Shown piece after piece: positions 1-9,839 of a DNA stretch of 64,000 nt. Within the stretch, counting starts at the first letter, position 1. Each line of letters starts with the position of its first letter. The DNA lies in NCBI GenBank assembly GCA_963693365.1, contig CAVNZM010000003.1:1426001-1490000 (forward strand), given 5' to 3'. The notes below the pieces were generated by a model that did not search any database, was not told the DNA's origin, and was given only the letters and a program-made list of their open reading frames with translations. The position numbers and the translations under genes are program-made. This stretch comes from Amoebidium appalachense (Eukaryota; Ichthyosporea).

Positions 1-640
1 TGTGTGTGTGTGTAAAACACGTGCAGCGCACGTGATTGTAATTAAATAATTAAAGAGAGAGAGGGCGGAACACGTGTACGCGTACGTGTACGCGTACATG
101 TGGTGCGCACACGTACAGGTGCTGCGGATCGAAGGAATGCGAAATGATTCTGAATTCAGGCGAAAACTGACCAATGGAAATAGCCGCCCAATCGGAATTA
201 GGAGGCGAAAAAGCAAATTTGCCGGAAAACTGACCAATCAGAACCGCAGCCCCCAAAGATATGGCATAAGTGGATGTGAGATGTGTGATATCTGTGTACA
301 CACATCGCGATATGGGATATGAGATATGGGTGGATATATGTACAGGAGCACGTGCACACACTGTGTGTGTAAAACACGTGCAGCGCACGTGAATTTAACT
401 AAATAATTAAAGAGAGAGAGGGCGCGCCGCGTGGACGCGTACGTGTACGCGTACATGTGGTGCGCACACGTACAGGTGCTGCGGATCGAAGGAATGCGAG
501 AATTCTGAATTCCGACGAAAACTGACCAATGGGAATTCGAATCCTGAATTCAATGGGAAACTGACCAATGGAAATAGCCACCCAATGGGAATTAGGAGGC
601 GAAAAAGCAAATTTGCCGGAAATCATGACCAATCAGAGCG
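1..640. repeat. Outer tandem repeats of the left TIR
   Basis: Two copies of a unit of about 360 bp (1-361 and 362-640, the second shorter). Each contains the palindromic-looking segments ACACGTGCAGCGCACGTG and ACGTGTACGCGTACGTGTACGCG. Both also carry several copies of AAACTGACCAAT, which contains a CCAAT box in varying spacing. The matching outer end of the right TIR contains the same units plus part of a third. No gene is visible. Terminal arrays of this kind can serve as origin or promoter regions; that role is inferred. Confidence 0.75.
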
Positions 641-945
641 CGTAAGCCGAAATCTGTACATTCCATCCCGAAACTGACCAATAGGACCGCGAATGGCTCA
701 TTGTTTTTGGTAAACAGAGGCGGCCGGCCGGCGGCGACCAGACACACGCACAGACTTATTGTTTTTGCGTACTGCTTCGTGAGATTTGGTCCCAGGAGAG
801 ATTTTTGCTTTTGAGATTTCACTGGGCTTTGAGATTTAACTGAATAGACACAGGCACAGAGACGTTATTTTGCATACTGTTCTTTATTGAGGCGTTGCTC
901 TGGCACAGCCAGGCTAGCAACCATTGATTAGATTGATACTTGAGA

Positions 946-953
946 TTTATAAG
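946..953 (+). promoter_or_regulatory. TATA-like box of the left TIR gene
   Basis: TTTATAAG lies about 35 bases before the position of the original start codon (987). The identical motif is present in the right TIR on the minus strand at 35332-35339, so it predates the divergence of the two copies. Confidence 0.4.
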
Positions 954-986
954 ATTACAGTCTGAGATCTAAGGTTACCATTCAAG

Positions 987-2892
987 CTGTTCAGTGAGAG
1001 CCAGGAAGAGTTTGAAGATGATCTGTTGCGGGCACTGGATGCCGACCCGCAGCAGGTCCTGCAGGCCCACCCCTTCCTGCAGGCCATGTTGGCCCCACCA
1101 CCCCCACCCCCACCCCTCCTAGGCCTCCCCCCCGCCCCCGCCCCCATCAACCACCCCGATGACCCCCAGATCATTGCCATGCCGGCCGAGGGCAACTGGC
1201 GGCTGCGTTCCCGTGTAGATGACATGCAGGCACGGGGATTGGGTGTACGCGGCCACACCCTCGAGTACCAACCCCTGCGCACCCTTGACGTGACTGAGTT
1301 CCCCCAGTTTTTTGCAGCCATGCTGTTCGATGCCATGGCCCGTGCAGATGTGCAGGCGGGGGACATGCTGATTGTGCGTATCATCAGCCTGCATGTGCAG
1401 GCCAACGGTGTGGACAACCAGGTGGGGGATGATGGCAACCCCAACGCCGACGTGACCAACCGCCGTGTGTTTACTGCAGGCCCCATGGAGGTGTTCAATG
1501 GTGATGTCAACGCCGTGGTGCTCAAGCTGATGGAGAACATACGGCAACGTACCCAGAGTGCAGCCGAGACCTTCATGGACGGCAGATCCACCGTGCATCT
1601 GACGGTGGCCCGACCCAAGGACATGGTGAGGAGGGGGGCCTGTGGGTCCCTGTCCACCACCACGGGGGTGAATGCACGGTGGCTGCACGATCTGGTGGAG
1701 GCCAAGGCCGTGGTGGATGTGACCGCCCTTGTGCAGGATGCATGCAGCACCGACGACCCACAGGTGACCGGGGAGACCTTCCTGGACCACCAGCAGCTGC
1801 ACCGCTTTGCCTACGGCCCCAACTGTGCCCAGCTGTGCCTGGTGTACTGCATGGTGATGTGGGTGAAGAAGGCAGCCAATGGCAACGAGCAGGCCAACCT
1901 ACCCACCGAGCACACACGCAAGGTGCTGGGCAAGGGGGGCAACCTCATGGATCGCAAGGACCACCACGTGCTGTGCCACCTGCTGACCCCAAAGGAGGTA
2001 GTGGGGGTCGGCAACACGACCCTGGGGAGGTCGAGATCTTCCGGCTGTGGGGTGTGCAACCTGCTACTCCCTCCCACAGATCCAAGGAGCCACCACCAAG
2101 ACCGTTACCTGCGGAGATTGGTGAGGGCAACCCGAGTGCTGTGGACCAAGTACGACCTGCCTGTGCCTGCAGAGGATGGCCTGACGGTGGATGAGCTGGG
2201 GGCTGTCGTGGATGCCCTCAACACAGCCATTGCCGAGCAGCCTGAGTCAGTCACCCGCCTGCGGCTGGTGGTGGTGGACATGGACAGCGGGGGCCAAAGT
2301 GCTACGCCGGTACGGGGACCTGAGCACGGCCCTGCCCCCCTCCAAGCTGTGCACCATGTACTTGGCCCACTCCCAGAAGCTGGGCCACTTCACGGCCATC
2401 ACCTCCAGTGTCAGCACGGCCATCGAGCACCTACGGCACAGCAACTACACGGGGGAGGCACGACGGAATCTCAGCACCTGCTACCACTGCAACCAGACCG
2501 TGCAGAGCAAGAACATGGGGAAACACCGCTGTGTGAACCAGTGCGACAACTGTGGGTCAAAGGGGGACCGCAACGACCAGGCCAACGCCTGTGTGTGGAC
2601 CCCCGAGCGCCGTCTGCAGCTTGCACGGGCAGGGGAGGAGGCATGGCCTTACCGTTGTGACGACTGCTGTGGCCTCTTCCCGTCGGCCAAATGCATGGCC
2701 AACCACAGCACCAAGCTCAAGGGCTCAGGGGCAGGGGTTGGCAGAGACCGTCATTCCTTCTGCGACAACGTGTTCTGGTGCCGGCTGGACACGTGCACCC
2801 ACGGCCTGCAGGGGTACAGGGTGATGGCTACCGGCGATGGTGTCCGCCGGGTGTGTGTCCCTAAGTATGGTGGCCGACACCACAGACCCTGA
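987..2892 (+). pseudogene. PolB N-terminal/zinc-binding region, left TIR copy (broken)
   Basis: This copy encodes the region that precedes the exonuclease and polymerase domains in Maverick/adintovirus protein-primed PolB. It has a proline-rich N-terminus and a segment with PNCAQLCLVYCMV, which matches the conserved 'DN.CLARA' region of that family in position and style. A cysteine/histidine-rich block follows (CYHCNQTV, HRCVNQCDNC, YRCDDCCGLF..KCMANH, CDNVFWC). Three defects are visible. The start codon is CTG at 987 where the right copy has ATG. There is a one-base shift in a run of five G near 2290, also present in the right copy, so the zinc-binding part lies in a different frame (open 2191-2892). 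The gene also stops just past the TIR edge. Homology is judged from pattern, not from a search. Confidence 0.72.
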
Positions 2893-3652
2893 GAAGCTGC
2901 TAGACTTGTGCCCCTTCCTCTATGACATGTACTGCAACACCACCACCACACAACCAAAACCACAGCCATCGTGTGCATGTTGGTGGGCATCCTGCAAGGA
3001 GAGGGAGACGTGCAAGGGGGAACACGACGAATACGAGCACGACGGAGGGGAACAGGAGTACGTGTACGAGGAGGGGGGAGGGAGGGGGGAGGGGGAGGAG
3101 GAGGAGGAGGACTGGGTGTACGACGGGAGGGGGTGGGAGGGGAGTGACGGTGAGGGGAGGAAGACGTACGAGGGATGCACGGCCTTCTGGGACAGAAAGA
3201 GGTCTCAGCCGTACAGACACATTAACCACTTCAAGCAGCTGCTGCAGTCGGTGCAAGGGCTGAATGCGTCTATGGGGGACATGCAGGAGGGGGTGGTGGC
3301 AGCATTCAGGGGCGTGCAACACAGAGAGAGTGCAGACCAGGCAAGGAGGGTGTTGAGGCAGAACATGCTCACACGGCACTACGTGCACGTACCTTATATC
3401 GTGAACAGGCTGTACGGGCACCCCCTCCCTTGGTTCACGTGCGAGCAGTTGGAGTTGCTGACGGGCATGTTTAAGTTTTCCTTGTCGTGGCACCGCCGGT
3501 ACAAGGACGAGGCAAGGAAGAACTTTGTGGGGTACCCCTTCCTACTGGTGAAAATGGTAGGGTTAGTGAGTGGCATGGACGCAGCAGTGGTGGCCAGGCT
3601 GGTGCCTGCCGTCAAAAGCAAGGTGACTAGAGCAAAGTGTGACAGGGTGTAG
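2867..3652 (+). CDS. VLTF3-like (poxvirus/NCLDV A2L-type) late transcription factor
   Basis: An open frame of about 261 codons from ATG 2867; an in-frame ATG at 2837 lies inside the TIR. The C-terminal half has the features of the Pox_VLTF3 family in order. These are YRHINHFKQLL (family 'YKR.NHF...L'), then RHYVHVPYIVNRLYGHPLP (family 'YYEH..YI...L.G'), and ARKNFVGYPFLLVKMVGL (family 'R.NF..Y.Y.L.K...L'). The N-terminal half holds cysteines (CPFLYDMYC, CACWWASCKERETC) that could form the zinc site expected there, followed by a long glycine/glutamate-rich low-complexity insert at about residues 65-115. VLTF3 proteins activate late-gene transcription in nucleocytoplasmic large DNA viruses. The gene lies directly beside the TIR and converges with the next gene. 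The frame is intact; expression is unknown. Confidence 0.78.
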   Translation: MVADTTDPEKLLDLCPFLYDMYCNTTTTQPKPQPSCACWWASCKERETCKGEHDEYEHDGGEQEYVYEEGGGRGEGEEEEEDWVYDGRGWEGSDGEGRKTYEGCTAFWDRKRSQPYRHINHFKQLLQSVQGLNASMGDMQEGVVAAFRGVQHRESADQARRVLRQNMLTRHYVHVPYIVNRLYGHPLPWFTCEQLELLTGMFKFSLSWHRRYKDEARKNFVGYPFLLVKMVGLVSGMDAAVVARLVPAVKSKVTRAKCDRV

Positions 3653-3839
3653 GTGCAGCTGGAGAGGGACCTCAAGAACTACCACATGCTTACGGAATAC
3701 AACATGTTTTGCTTGTAGCCTGGTGCTACTTGTACCTATAGACTTGGTGGACAAGACTTGTGCACAATACATTGGGGGTAGCAGGTGGCGGTAGGGGGTG
3801 TGCCAGCACGTACCCACACTACCATCGGCCCACTCCGGT

Positions 3840-4277
3840 TTATTTGAACACCACAGGTGCCGTGCGTATGGGCCGGTTGGCGTTGACACCAGACAACGGC
3901 ACAGTGTAGGCCAACGGACGTTGCAGAAAGTCCCGTATGGTGGAGACGTCCATGACGTTCAACTTGAAGTTGTTGTTCTGTTCCGGAAAGATGAACGGTT
4001 TCTTGCGTGTAGGGGGACCGCCAATGTTGAGCTCCATGTTGCTGGTAGTTGCCTTGGTGTTCGTGTGTGTGCGGGGTTTGGTGATCGTGTTGGGTTTCTG
4101 AGTAGCACGAGGCTGTGTAGGGGGAGGGGTGGGGAGGGTTTTCATGCCCTGGCCCGGAGTCTTGACTTTCTTCTGCGTTGGGGGCGGCGGTTTGACTGCC
4201 GTAGGCTTCTTGGCGTCACGTGTCAGGGTGCTTTCATTGTCCGAAAGTACCGGGTAGTCGTCAAATCCGCCCGCCAT
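3840..4277 (-). CDS. Unrecognised 145-aa protein with disordered N-terminus
   Basis: Intact frame from ATG 4277 to a stop at 3838-3840. Residues 1-85 are rich in Pro, Thr, Lys and Gln and look disordered. Residues 90-145 look folded (KKPFIFPEQNNNFKLNVMDV, then STIRDFLQRPLAYTVPLSGV). A TATATAAA box lies about 220 bases upstream (4495-4502), of the same form as the one before the PolB gene. It converges on the VLTF3-like gene with a gap of about 185 bases. I do not recognise a family; position and promoter suggest a viral structural or packaging accessory protein, which is only inference. Confidence 0.6.
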   Translation of the reverse strand: MAGGFDDYPVLSDNESTLTRDAKKPTAVKPPPPTQKKVKTPGQGMKTLPTPPPTQPRATQKPNTITKPRTHTNTKATTSNMELNIGGPPTRKKPFIFPEQNNNFKLNVMDVSTIRDFLQRPLAYTVPLSGVNANRPIRTAPVVFK

Positions 4278-4494
4278 GGTTGAAGAGATGCTTTAATGAT
4301 TGAAAGATGTGAGATTCTGAAGGATGCGAGTTTCTTGAACTGCGCGGTCGCCAATGTAAACAGTTGGACTAGTTAGGATAAGGCAGAGTGCAACTGAATC
4401 AAAATAAAGACAGAGAACGGGTAGTAAGGCACGCGCGGCCAGGTTACTATTTAATGTGCTCGTTCAGAGTGATCCCCCGTACTGGGACGGCTTG

Positions 4495-4502
4495 TTTATA
4501 TA
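4495..4502 (-). promoter_or_regulatory. TATA box before the 3840-4277 gene
   Basis: TATATAAA on the minus strand, matching the box at 32049-32056 upstream of PolB. Two minus-strand genes of the virus-like element therefore share the same promoter core. Confidence 0.5.
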
Positions 4503-4818
4503 GCCCCCAGGTTCCGGATCATCTGGATGGGTGGCATTGATGCCTTCGTGACTTCTGACCAGTCAGAAGTTGCGATCGTCCTTATGTGCACACAGTGCAC
4601 CCATAACAGGAAGCCAACTAAATAGGATAACTTTGTGGCAAATGATTGGTCAACACTTAAGCCCGTTTAGGTTTATACAAATGGGTCTGACTTCCTTATT
4701 GGTTCCGTTCGTTTAGCTACAGATGTCGCCTTCGTAGTGGATGAGACTTGCATTCCTATCCTAGCGGTTCTCGAATTTCTATTGGTTCGTACTGACTGCA
4801 CGGCCACTGCATGTTGCC

Positions 4819-4952
4819 GGCGCCGCGGCTCAGTCGTGAGCCGCAGCCCGCGGCTGTCGCGTATGATATTGATCTGATCATATGTACGCGGCGCCTCAGT
4901 CGCGAGCCGCAGCCCGCGGCTGTCGCGTATAATATTGATCTGATGATATGTA
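4819..4952. repeat. Two-copy GC-rich tandem repeat (about 67 bp)
   Basis: Two adjacent copies of a unit containing GAGCCGCAGCCCGCGGCTGT followed by CGCGTATRATATTGATCTGAT and ATATGTAC. The unit contains internal palindromes around CCGCGG. It lies between the viral promoter region and the reverse-transcriptase fragment. The remainder of 4278-4810 shows nothing coding; TTCTGACCAGTCAGAA near 4553 is a perfect palindrome. Confidence 0.6.
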
Positions 4953-5019
4953 CACAATATCTACGTGATCGCTATGATATGTACAGTATATTCGTAATAG
5001 TAAACATGTACGGCGTGTA

Positions 5020-5632
5020 CAGATGTTTACAACGGGGTGTACCACACTGCATTGGTGTTTTGTTAGAAGCACTCTTGTCTCAAACCTATGGTAGAGCTGT
5101 GGTTAATGGGCACCTTTCATATGGTTTTTCTCGTACTAGAGGTCTCTTGCAGGGTTCATTGCTTAGCCCCTTTTTGTTTAACCTATTTATAGATGATTTG
5201 GCTGTCAAGATTTATGCCGAAAACGATGACCCTATTAATAACTTTCCGCCTGCACTTCTCTATGCTGATGATCTGTCCCTCCTTGCCCGTACCCCTAGAT
5301 GCCTGCAAAGATTGTTCGATGTAGTGTCAGAGTGGTGCAAGGCAAACCTTATGATCCTTAACATAGACAAATGTGGTGTTCTTGTACCTGATATAGCCAA
5401 CAATTTACACACATTTACATTATCATCTAAAAATGTACCTATAGTTCCAGAATACAAATATCTTGGTGTTCCGGTTAATTCTGTTGGTGTAATGTTTTCC
5501 CATATGGTTGAAAAGAGGGTAGAGCTGGCTCGTAAGAGGTTAGCTTTCTTCTCGGCTAATATTTTTAAAGACACACCCCTCCATCCTTCGATTAGACTTA
5601 CATTCATCAGCAATCTCCCCCCCCCCTCGTAA
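5020..5632 (+). pseudogene. Non-LTR retrotransposon reverse transcriptase fragment
   Basis: An open stretch encodes the central and C-terminal part of a LINE-type reverse transcriptase. It has GLLQGSLLSPFLFNLFIDDL (motif 'G..QG...SP.LFN.....'), then ALLYADDLSLLA with the catalytic YADD, then EYKYLGVPV. Upstream fingers and the endonuclease, and everything after the thumb, are missing, so it is truncated at both ends. The base composition is more AT-rich than the flanking viral genes, consistent with a separate insertion. No poly-A tail or target duplication was found. Confidence 0.8.
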
Positions 5633-5679
5633 CCCCACCGAAGACCTCGTCGATGGGTTGGCACTGGTTTAGGACTGTC

Positions 5680-6260
5680 TAATGGATGGGTTTACGCTAT
5701 ATGAAGGAAAAACCTCCAAACCCGTCGACGACGTCGTAGACCGTCGGCGGAGTGGTTTACGACCCCTTTAGGGATGACCGACAGTATTGGGACAGCCCAA
5801 TGTATAACCCTAACCACACCTATGGATGGGTTTACAGCAACCACAACTTTCGTGGTACTCCTAACCCCATACATTGGATGTACACTGGATGTCGTGCACA
5901 CCTCCGGATTACGACATCATAAGATGGTCTTGCTGCACCCCCTCGGAAGACTGTCTTACGACGTCGGATATAACTGTCGAATGGATGGGTTTACAATATC
6001 CATACGAATGTCCTCGACAACCATTAGTTGTCGTAAACCCCACCTGTGTACGACATCGTAACATGCTCTTACGACACCCCACGTGAGACTGTCGCTAGAC
6101 GTCTGAAACCCCGCCGTATGGATTGGTTTACAGTATCCATTTGAAGGTCCACGATACACTGTGTATGTCGTAAACACCTGCTCTATGAAAACTACTCCGG
6201 GACGTGTGTTGCCTCTAGGGGGACATCCCCTTGGACGAAAGTGAACCTGCAATGGTTGTA
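5680..6260. repeat. Diverged tandem repeat, period about 141-157 bp
   Basis: The phrase TGGATGGGTTTAC (last copy TGGATTGGTTTAC) recurs near 5682, 5823, 5979 and 6119. Related words such as ACGACATC, GTCGTAAAC and CCATA recur in between. The copies are poorly conserved, so this looks like an old satellite or a decayed repeat gene. Nothing codes here. The stretch from about 6260 to the gap at 6420 holds nothing recognisable. Confidence 0.45.
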
Positions 6261-6419
6261 AACCACGGCAAGCCCCCAGTCATCAATTTATTGATCCGTG
6301 AGGTCCATGTGCCCAAAAAACGGGGGAAGTCTTCGCCCCGTGAAAAAACAGCACGTATGTGTGGATCAATGGGGGTTGTGTGTGGGTGTAGGTGGGTGGG
6401 TGAAAAGGAATATATAGCT

Positions 6420-6919
6420 NNNNNNNNNNNNNNNNNNNNNNNNNNNNNNNNNNNNNNNNNNNNNNNNNNNNNNNNNNNNNNNNNNNNNNNNNNNNNNNNN
6501 NNNNNNNNNNNNNNNNNNNNNNNNNNNNNNNNNNNNNNNNNNNNNNNNNNNNNNNNNNNNNNNNNNNNNNNNNNNNNNNNNNNNNNNNNNNNNNNNNNNN
6601 NNNNNNNNNNNNNNNNNNNNNNNNNNNNNNNNNNNNNNNNNNNNNNNNNNNNNNNNNNNNNNNNNNNNNNNNNNNNNNNNNNNNNNNNNNNNNNNNNNNN
6701 NNNNNNNNNNNNNNNNNNNNNNNNNNNNNNNNNNNNNNNNNNNNNNNNNNNNNNNNNNNNNNNNNNNNNNNNNNNNNNNNNNNNNNNNNNNNNNNNNNNN
6801 NNNNNNNNNNNNNNNNNNNNNNNNNNNNNNNNNNNNNNNNNNNNNNNNNNNNNNNNNNNNNNNNNNNNNNNNNNNNNNNNNNNNNNNNNNNNNNNNNNNN
6901 NNNNNNNNNNNNNNNNNNN
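6420..6919. other. Assembly gap of exactly 500 N
   Basis: A run of exactly 500 N marks a scaffold gap of unknown true size between the LINE/satellite stretch and the CAATA-rich stretch. Viral or transposon sequence may be missing here. Confidence 0.99.
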
Positions 6920-7200
6920 CGCCCGGGTATAATTGATATTGGCAATACGTCTATAATGCTAGCGCAATAGTAATGCAATGGCAATGTAATGGCACTCTAA
7001 TGTATTGGCGATATTGATGTAACATATACTGGATAATATATTCATATCAGCGGGATATCGACAATAGAGGGTATTGGTACTGTATTACCATTGACAATAC
7101 CAAAGCAATATTATTGCAATATGGCGTTCCTATTGGCGGCAAGGGGTTCTATTGCCAATATCGCCAATAGCGCCAATAGCAAAAAATACGTTGGCAATAC
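6920..7200. repeat. ATTGGC/CAATA-rich low-complexity stretch
   Basis: Variants of ATTGGCAATA, CAATATTG and GCAATA recur many times over 280 bases without a fixed period. It looks like a cryptically simple repeat or the end of a repetitive element adjoining the gap. No coding signal. Confidence 0.45.
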
Positions 7201-7249
7201 TTCCGGGAAGTTTGCTGATGCAGACATAAAAAAAAAAAAAAAGCCTTGA

Positions 7250-7540
7250 TCATGAAAGAAACAGCATACCACGAGCAACACGTTCGGCGGCAGCAGATGC
7301 GTTGGGCGCCATGTTTGAGGTGCCCACAAGCGCCTGCAGGGCCGTAATTTGCCTTGCGTTTTGTGCAAAACCCTCCTCCACAACACGCTGTAAGCCGGCC
7401 TGGTTCTCACGCATGGTGTTGAATTGCACGGTCAAGGCAATGAGCAGGCCTTGAATTTCTTGCACCACCTTATTAGTGTTCTCTACGTTGGCAAGAAGTG
7501 ATGCCTTATGGTTGTTGTTGTTACCAGATTGCCCAGACAT
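7250..7540 (-). CDS. Unrecognised 96-aa protein, helical/coiled-coil type
   Basis: The frame runs from an ATG near 7540 (MSGQSGNNNNHKAS) to a stop at 7250; the frame is open further upstream but that part is atypical. After an Asn-rich N-terminus, residues 15-85 are predicted helical by eye, with regularly spaced hydrophobics (TNKVVQEIQGLLIALTVQF, then LQRVVEEGFAQNARQITALQ). There are no cysteines and no membrane segment. It could be a small structural protein of the virus-like element or an accessory gene of the neighbouring transposon. No family recognised. Confidence 0.5.
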   Translation of the reverse strand: MSGQSGNNNNHKASLLANVENTNKVVQEIQGLLIALTVQFNTMRENQAGLQRVVEEGFAQNARQITALQALVGTSNMAPNASAAAERVARGMLFLS

Positions 7541-8702
7541 CTTGTTACCAGCGCTGTATAGCCGCAGAAAAAAAATACTTCCATGTTTGACAAGTTGAGC
7601 AACACCTGCTTTTATACCTGTGCACGAAATGAAAATGACGTGTGTTTTTGCAAGCGAAAAAGTGCCAACGGTTTGAGGGAGCGAGAACGTTTTGTGACTC
7701 TCGGACAAACGGTCATTGTAGAGGGTTGAAGTGATTGGTCCACCAATTTTGCGTGAATCCGTTGTGTGATTAAAACGTTTAAACACAAGCTGGGCCTTAT
7801 AAACTCTTTATGCGCATTTGTAAAGCGCTGGATGAATTTAGTTGTTGCCGGTAGTAAAAACCGCCGAGCAGTGCAAATGCCCACTACGCTGCTCAACGGT
7901 ACACATGTGATACGTCTGCCATTCATTTATTTAGATTTTTTTTTTAAAAAAAGAAAAAACATATACAGAGAATATTATGCGCTACTATTGGGCTTTTTCT
8001 ATTCCCTCTCCGGCTAGGCGTCTGCTCTTGTGTTGGGCGAAAAAGCCCGCCAAAAAGTGAAGGTCACGGATGCGCGCATGCCGGGAGCAAATTTACATGC
8101 CGAGGGAAACGAGCAAAGAGCAAGCATGCCCGAAACAAAAGGGATGTGGTCTCCTCAACGTCTGTCTGGTAACAAAACCTTGTAAAAAAAACATTGTGGT
8201 CTTCTTTACATGAATACGTACGCCAACATGAATCGTAGAAATAGAATTAAATCATGTCAAATGGTATCGGTGATATCGCGCAAATCTGCATGAATTTCAT
8301 ACAAATAATTTGCCCCCCTTCTCAGGCTTGACTCAACATGACTCGTACCACAAAGCTAAACCTAACTTTAATATATATTCACCACATTCATGATTTTTTA
8401 CTTTGTCAATACATCATAACAGCTGTGTTTTCATTAACTTTTTAGTTTTTAAGCCCCTCGTTTTCTAAAGATTGACTTTTGGAACTTGTTGCTCAGTTCC
8501 AGTGCTCGGTTCTGTGGGCTCAAATTCCAGCCAATAAAAGCGAGGGATTGATGGAGCGCAAGTAGTTCTGCAAAGTCCAAAAACAAAACGGCGCGGATCC
8601 GCCATGTACGTACAATACATAGCACACGTGCAAGTGCATGCACATGTGTGCGTTTTGTTCGAGTAGGCCGGGGCATACGTTGTGTTGCCCTGCGCTCTAA
8701 CC
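7541..8702. other. Intergenic stretch between two divergent genes
   Basis: This AT-rich region of 1.16 kb lies between the minus-strand 7250-7540 gene and the plus-strand membrane-protein ORF. An 83-codon frame at 7766-8017 is present but compositionally unconvincing. The stretch presumably holds both promoters; no clear TATA box or terminal inverted repeat could be assigned. Confidence 0.4.
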
Positions 8703-9839
8703 ATGGAGCTGTTACGAGTGGCCACTTGGTTTGTAGTTGCGGGCGTTTTCTATATCAGTTTCTGCCTAATCCGTTTTTTGGAACCTACACTTGGACCAGC
8801 CGTATGGTTTTGGTCAGCATGGCACGGGCTACCCATAGCCTTACAGGCACTACGTGCCCTGCTCTGGGTGGCCATTTATTTTGTTCCACTAATGTTGCAG
8901 ATGACAAAATCAAACCCAACTCTTTTTCTTGCTCTTATCTATTATGGCTACAGTTACGGGCGTGCCATTGTGTTGTTTTTTCGTAGCTCATTTTTTTCGC
9001 TCCTGTACTTGTGTGGCCCATTCTCACATGTGGTGTGCCTTGGGATATATACACTGTGGCCTTTGCCCACGCTTTTCTACCTAATTTCAAGCATACACCC
9101 TTATTTCGTGTTGATCACATACATTTTACGCAAATTCGGACTTATGGCAAGTCACAGGAAAGGTCATTTCGCACGCATTCGCGTAGCTCGTCGAAAGTTC
9201 GCTCTTCGGCAAATAATGATACGTCGCCATCGCAATGGGCAACACATTTCTTCATTTTCCCCCCTCCTCACTGACAAAACACCAGATCAGTCAAAAACAG
9301 CTGGGAAAGTCAACTCTTTCTATTCTGTTATCATTCCTACCCTTTTCCTTCTCCTTTGCTACATGCCCGGAGCCTGTGCATTCGGCAACCAATCATATAC
9401 GGTAGATAATTTTAGTACAACATCCCACCCGCTTGCTCCAACCCCTGCTGTCAGTATCTTCGTGGCAACTCTCATTGTATTTCTCGTTTTCCTCCAAGTT
9501 CGTAGTGGCGCTGGTAAGCGCCAAGCGAAAAGGAAACCACGTGACCCAGAATGGGGGGATTTTGAGCTCGAGACAAACCACAACGACCAATCAAACTCAG
9601 TTGACAACACACAACCAGGCATTTCTGATCATGTGGCCATACCAATACCGCAACCCAAACGCCCGCGAGTAGAAAAACCCCTTCTTCCCTTTCCTTACAC
9701 AAGAGTGGAGGGGGGGTTACGAAATTTTATTGTTCCCTTTGTGAATATACCACCAGCAGGATCGAATATTTCAAGTCACACAAACGCGAATTTTTCGATG
9801 AAGAGAAACAAGAATGGGCTCGAACAAATCTCCATATAA
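8703..9839 (+). CDS. Multi-pass membrane protein upstream of the Plavaka transposase
   Basis: ATG at 8703 sits in the context ACCATGG; the frame is about 378 codons. About seven hydrophobic segments are visible near residues 5-25, 45-65, 70-92, 97-115, 118-140, 208-226 and 248-265. A very basic cytoplasmic-type stretch lies between the fifth and sixth, and there is a polar tail of about 110 residues with a basic patch (IPQPKRPRVEKP). Its stop codon overlaps the transposase ATG in TAATG (9837-9841). I do not recognise the family and know of no membrane protein as a standard part of CACTA elements. It may be a transposon-carried accessory gene, a captured host gene, or part of a longer spliced transposase transcript. 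The frame is intact. Confidence 0.6.
   Translation: MELLRVATWFVVAGVFYISFCLIRFLEPTLGPAVWFWSAWHGLPIALQALRALLWVAIYFVPLMLQMTKSNPTLFLALIYYGYSYGRAIVLFFRSSFFSLLYLCGPFSHVVCLGIYTLWPLPTLFYLISSIHPYFVLITYILRKFGLMASHRKGHFARIRVARRKFALRQIMIRRHRNGQHISSFSPLLTDKTPDQSKTAGKVNSFYSVIIPTLFLLLCYMPGACAFGNQSYTVDNFSTTSHPLAPTPAVSIFVATLIVFLVFLQVRSGAGKRQAKRKPRDPEWGDFELETNHNDQSNSVDNTQPGISDHVAIPIPQPKRPRVEKPLLPFPYTRVEGGLRNFIVPFVNIPPAGSNISSHTNANFSMKRNKNGLEQISI

Larger units (their letters stand above)
1..2858 (+). repeat. Left terminal inverted repeat of the virus-like element
   Basis: This stretch recurs in inverted orientation at 32868-36393 with only scattered differences, apart from a 16-base deletion and a 569-bp retrotransposon insertion in the right copy. 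It includes outer tandem repeats, a promoter region and a coding copy of the PolB N-terminal region. The two copies diverge abruptly inside a short GT run at 2858. Position 1 corresponds to about 36279 in the right copy, so the left repeat probably continues outside the window by at least 110 bases. Long inverted repeats that carry genes are typical of Polinton/adintovirus-type elements and of linear NCLDV genomes. Confidence 0.88.

Noticed and set aside
947-1802. Minus-strand frames of 227-267 codons in the left TIR
   Set aside because: Antisense of the PolB N-terminal gene; the plus strand carries the Cys/His motifs and the promoter arrangement.
7766-8017. 83-codon plus-strand frame
   Set aside because: Low-complexity Lys/Phe end over an A/T run and no family resemblance; too weak to call a gene.
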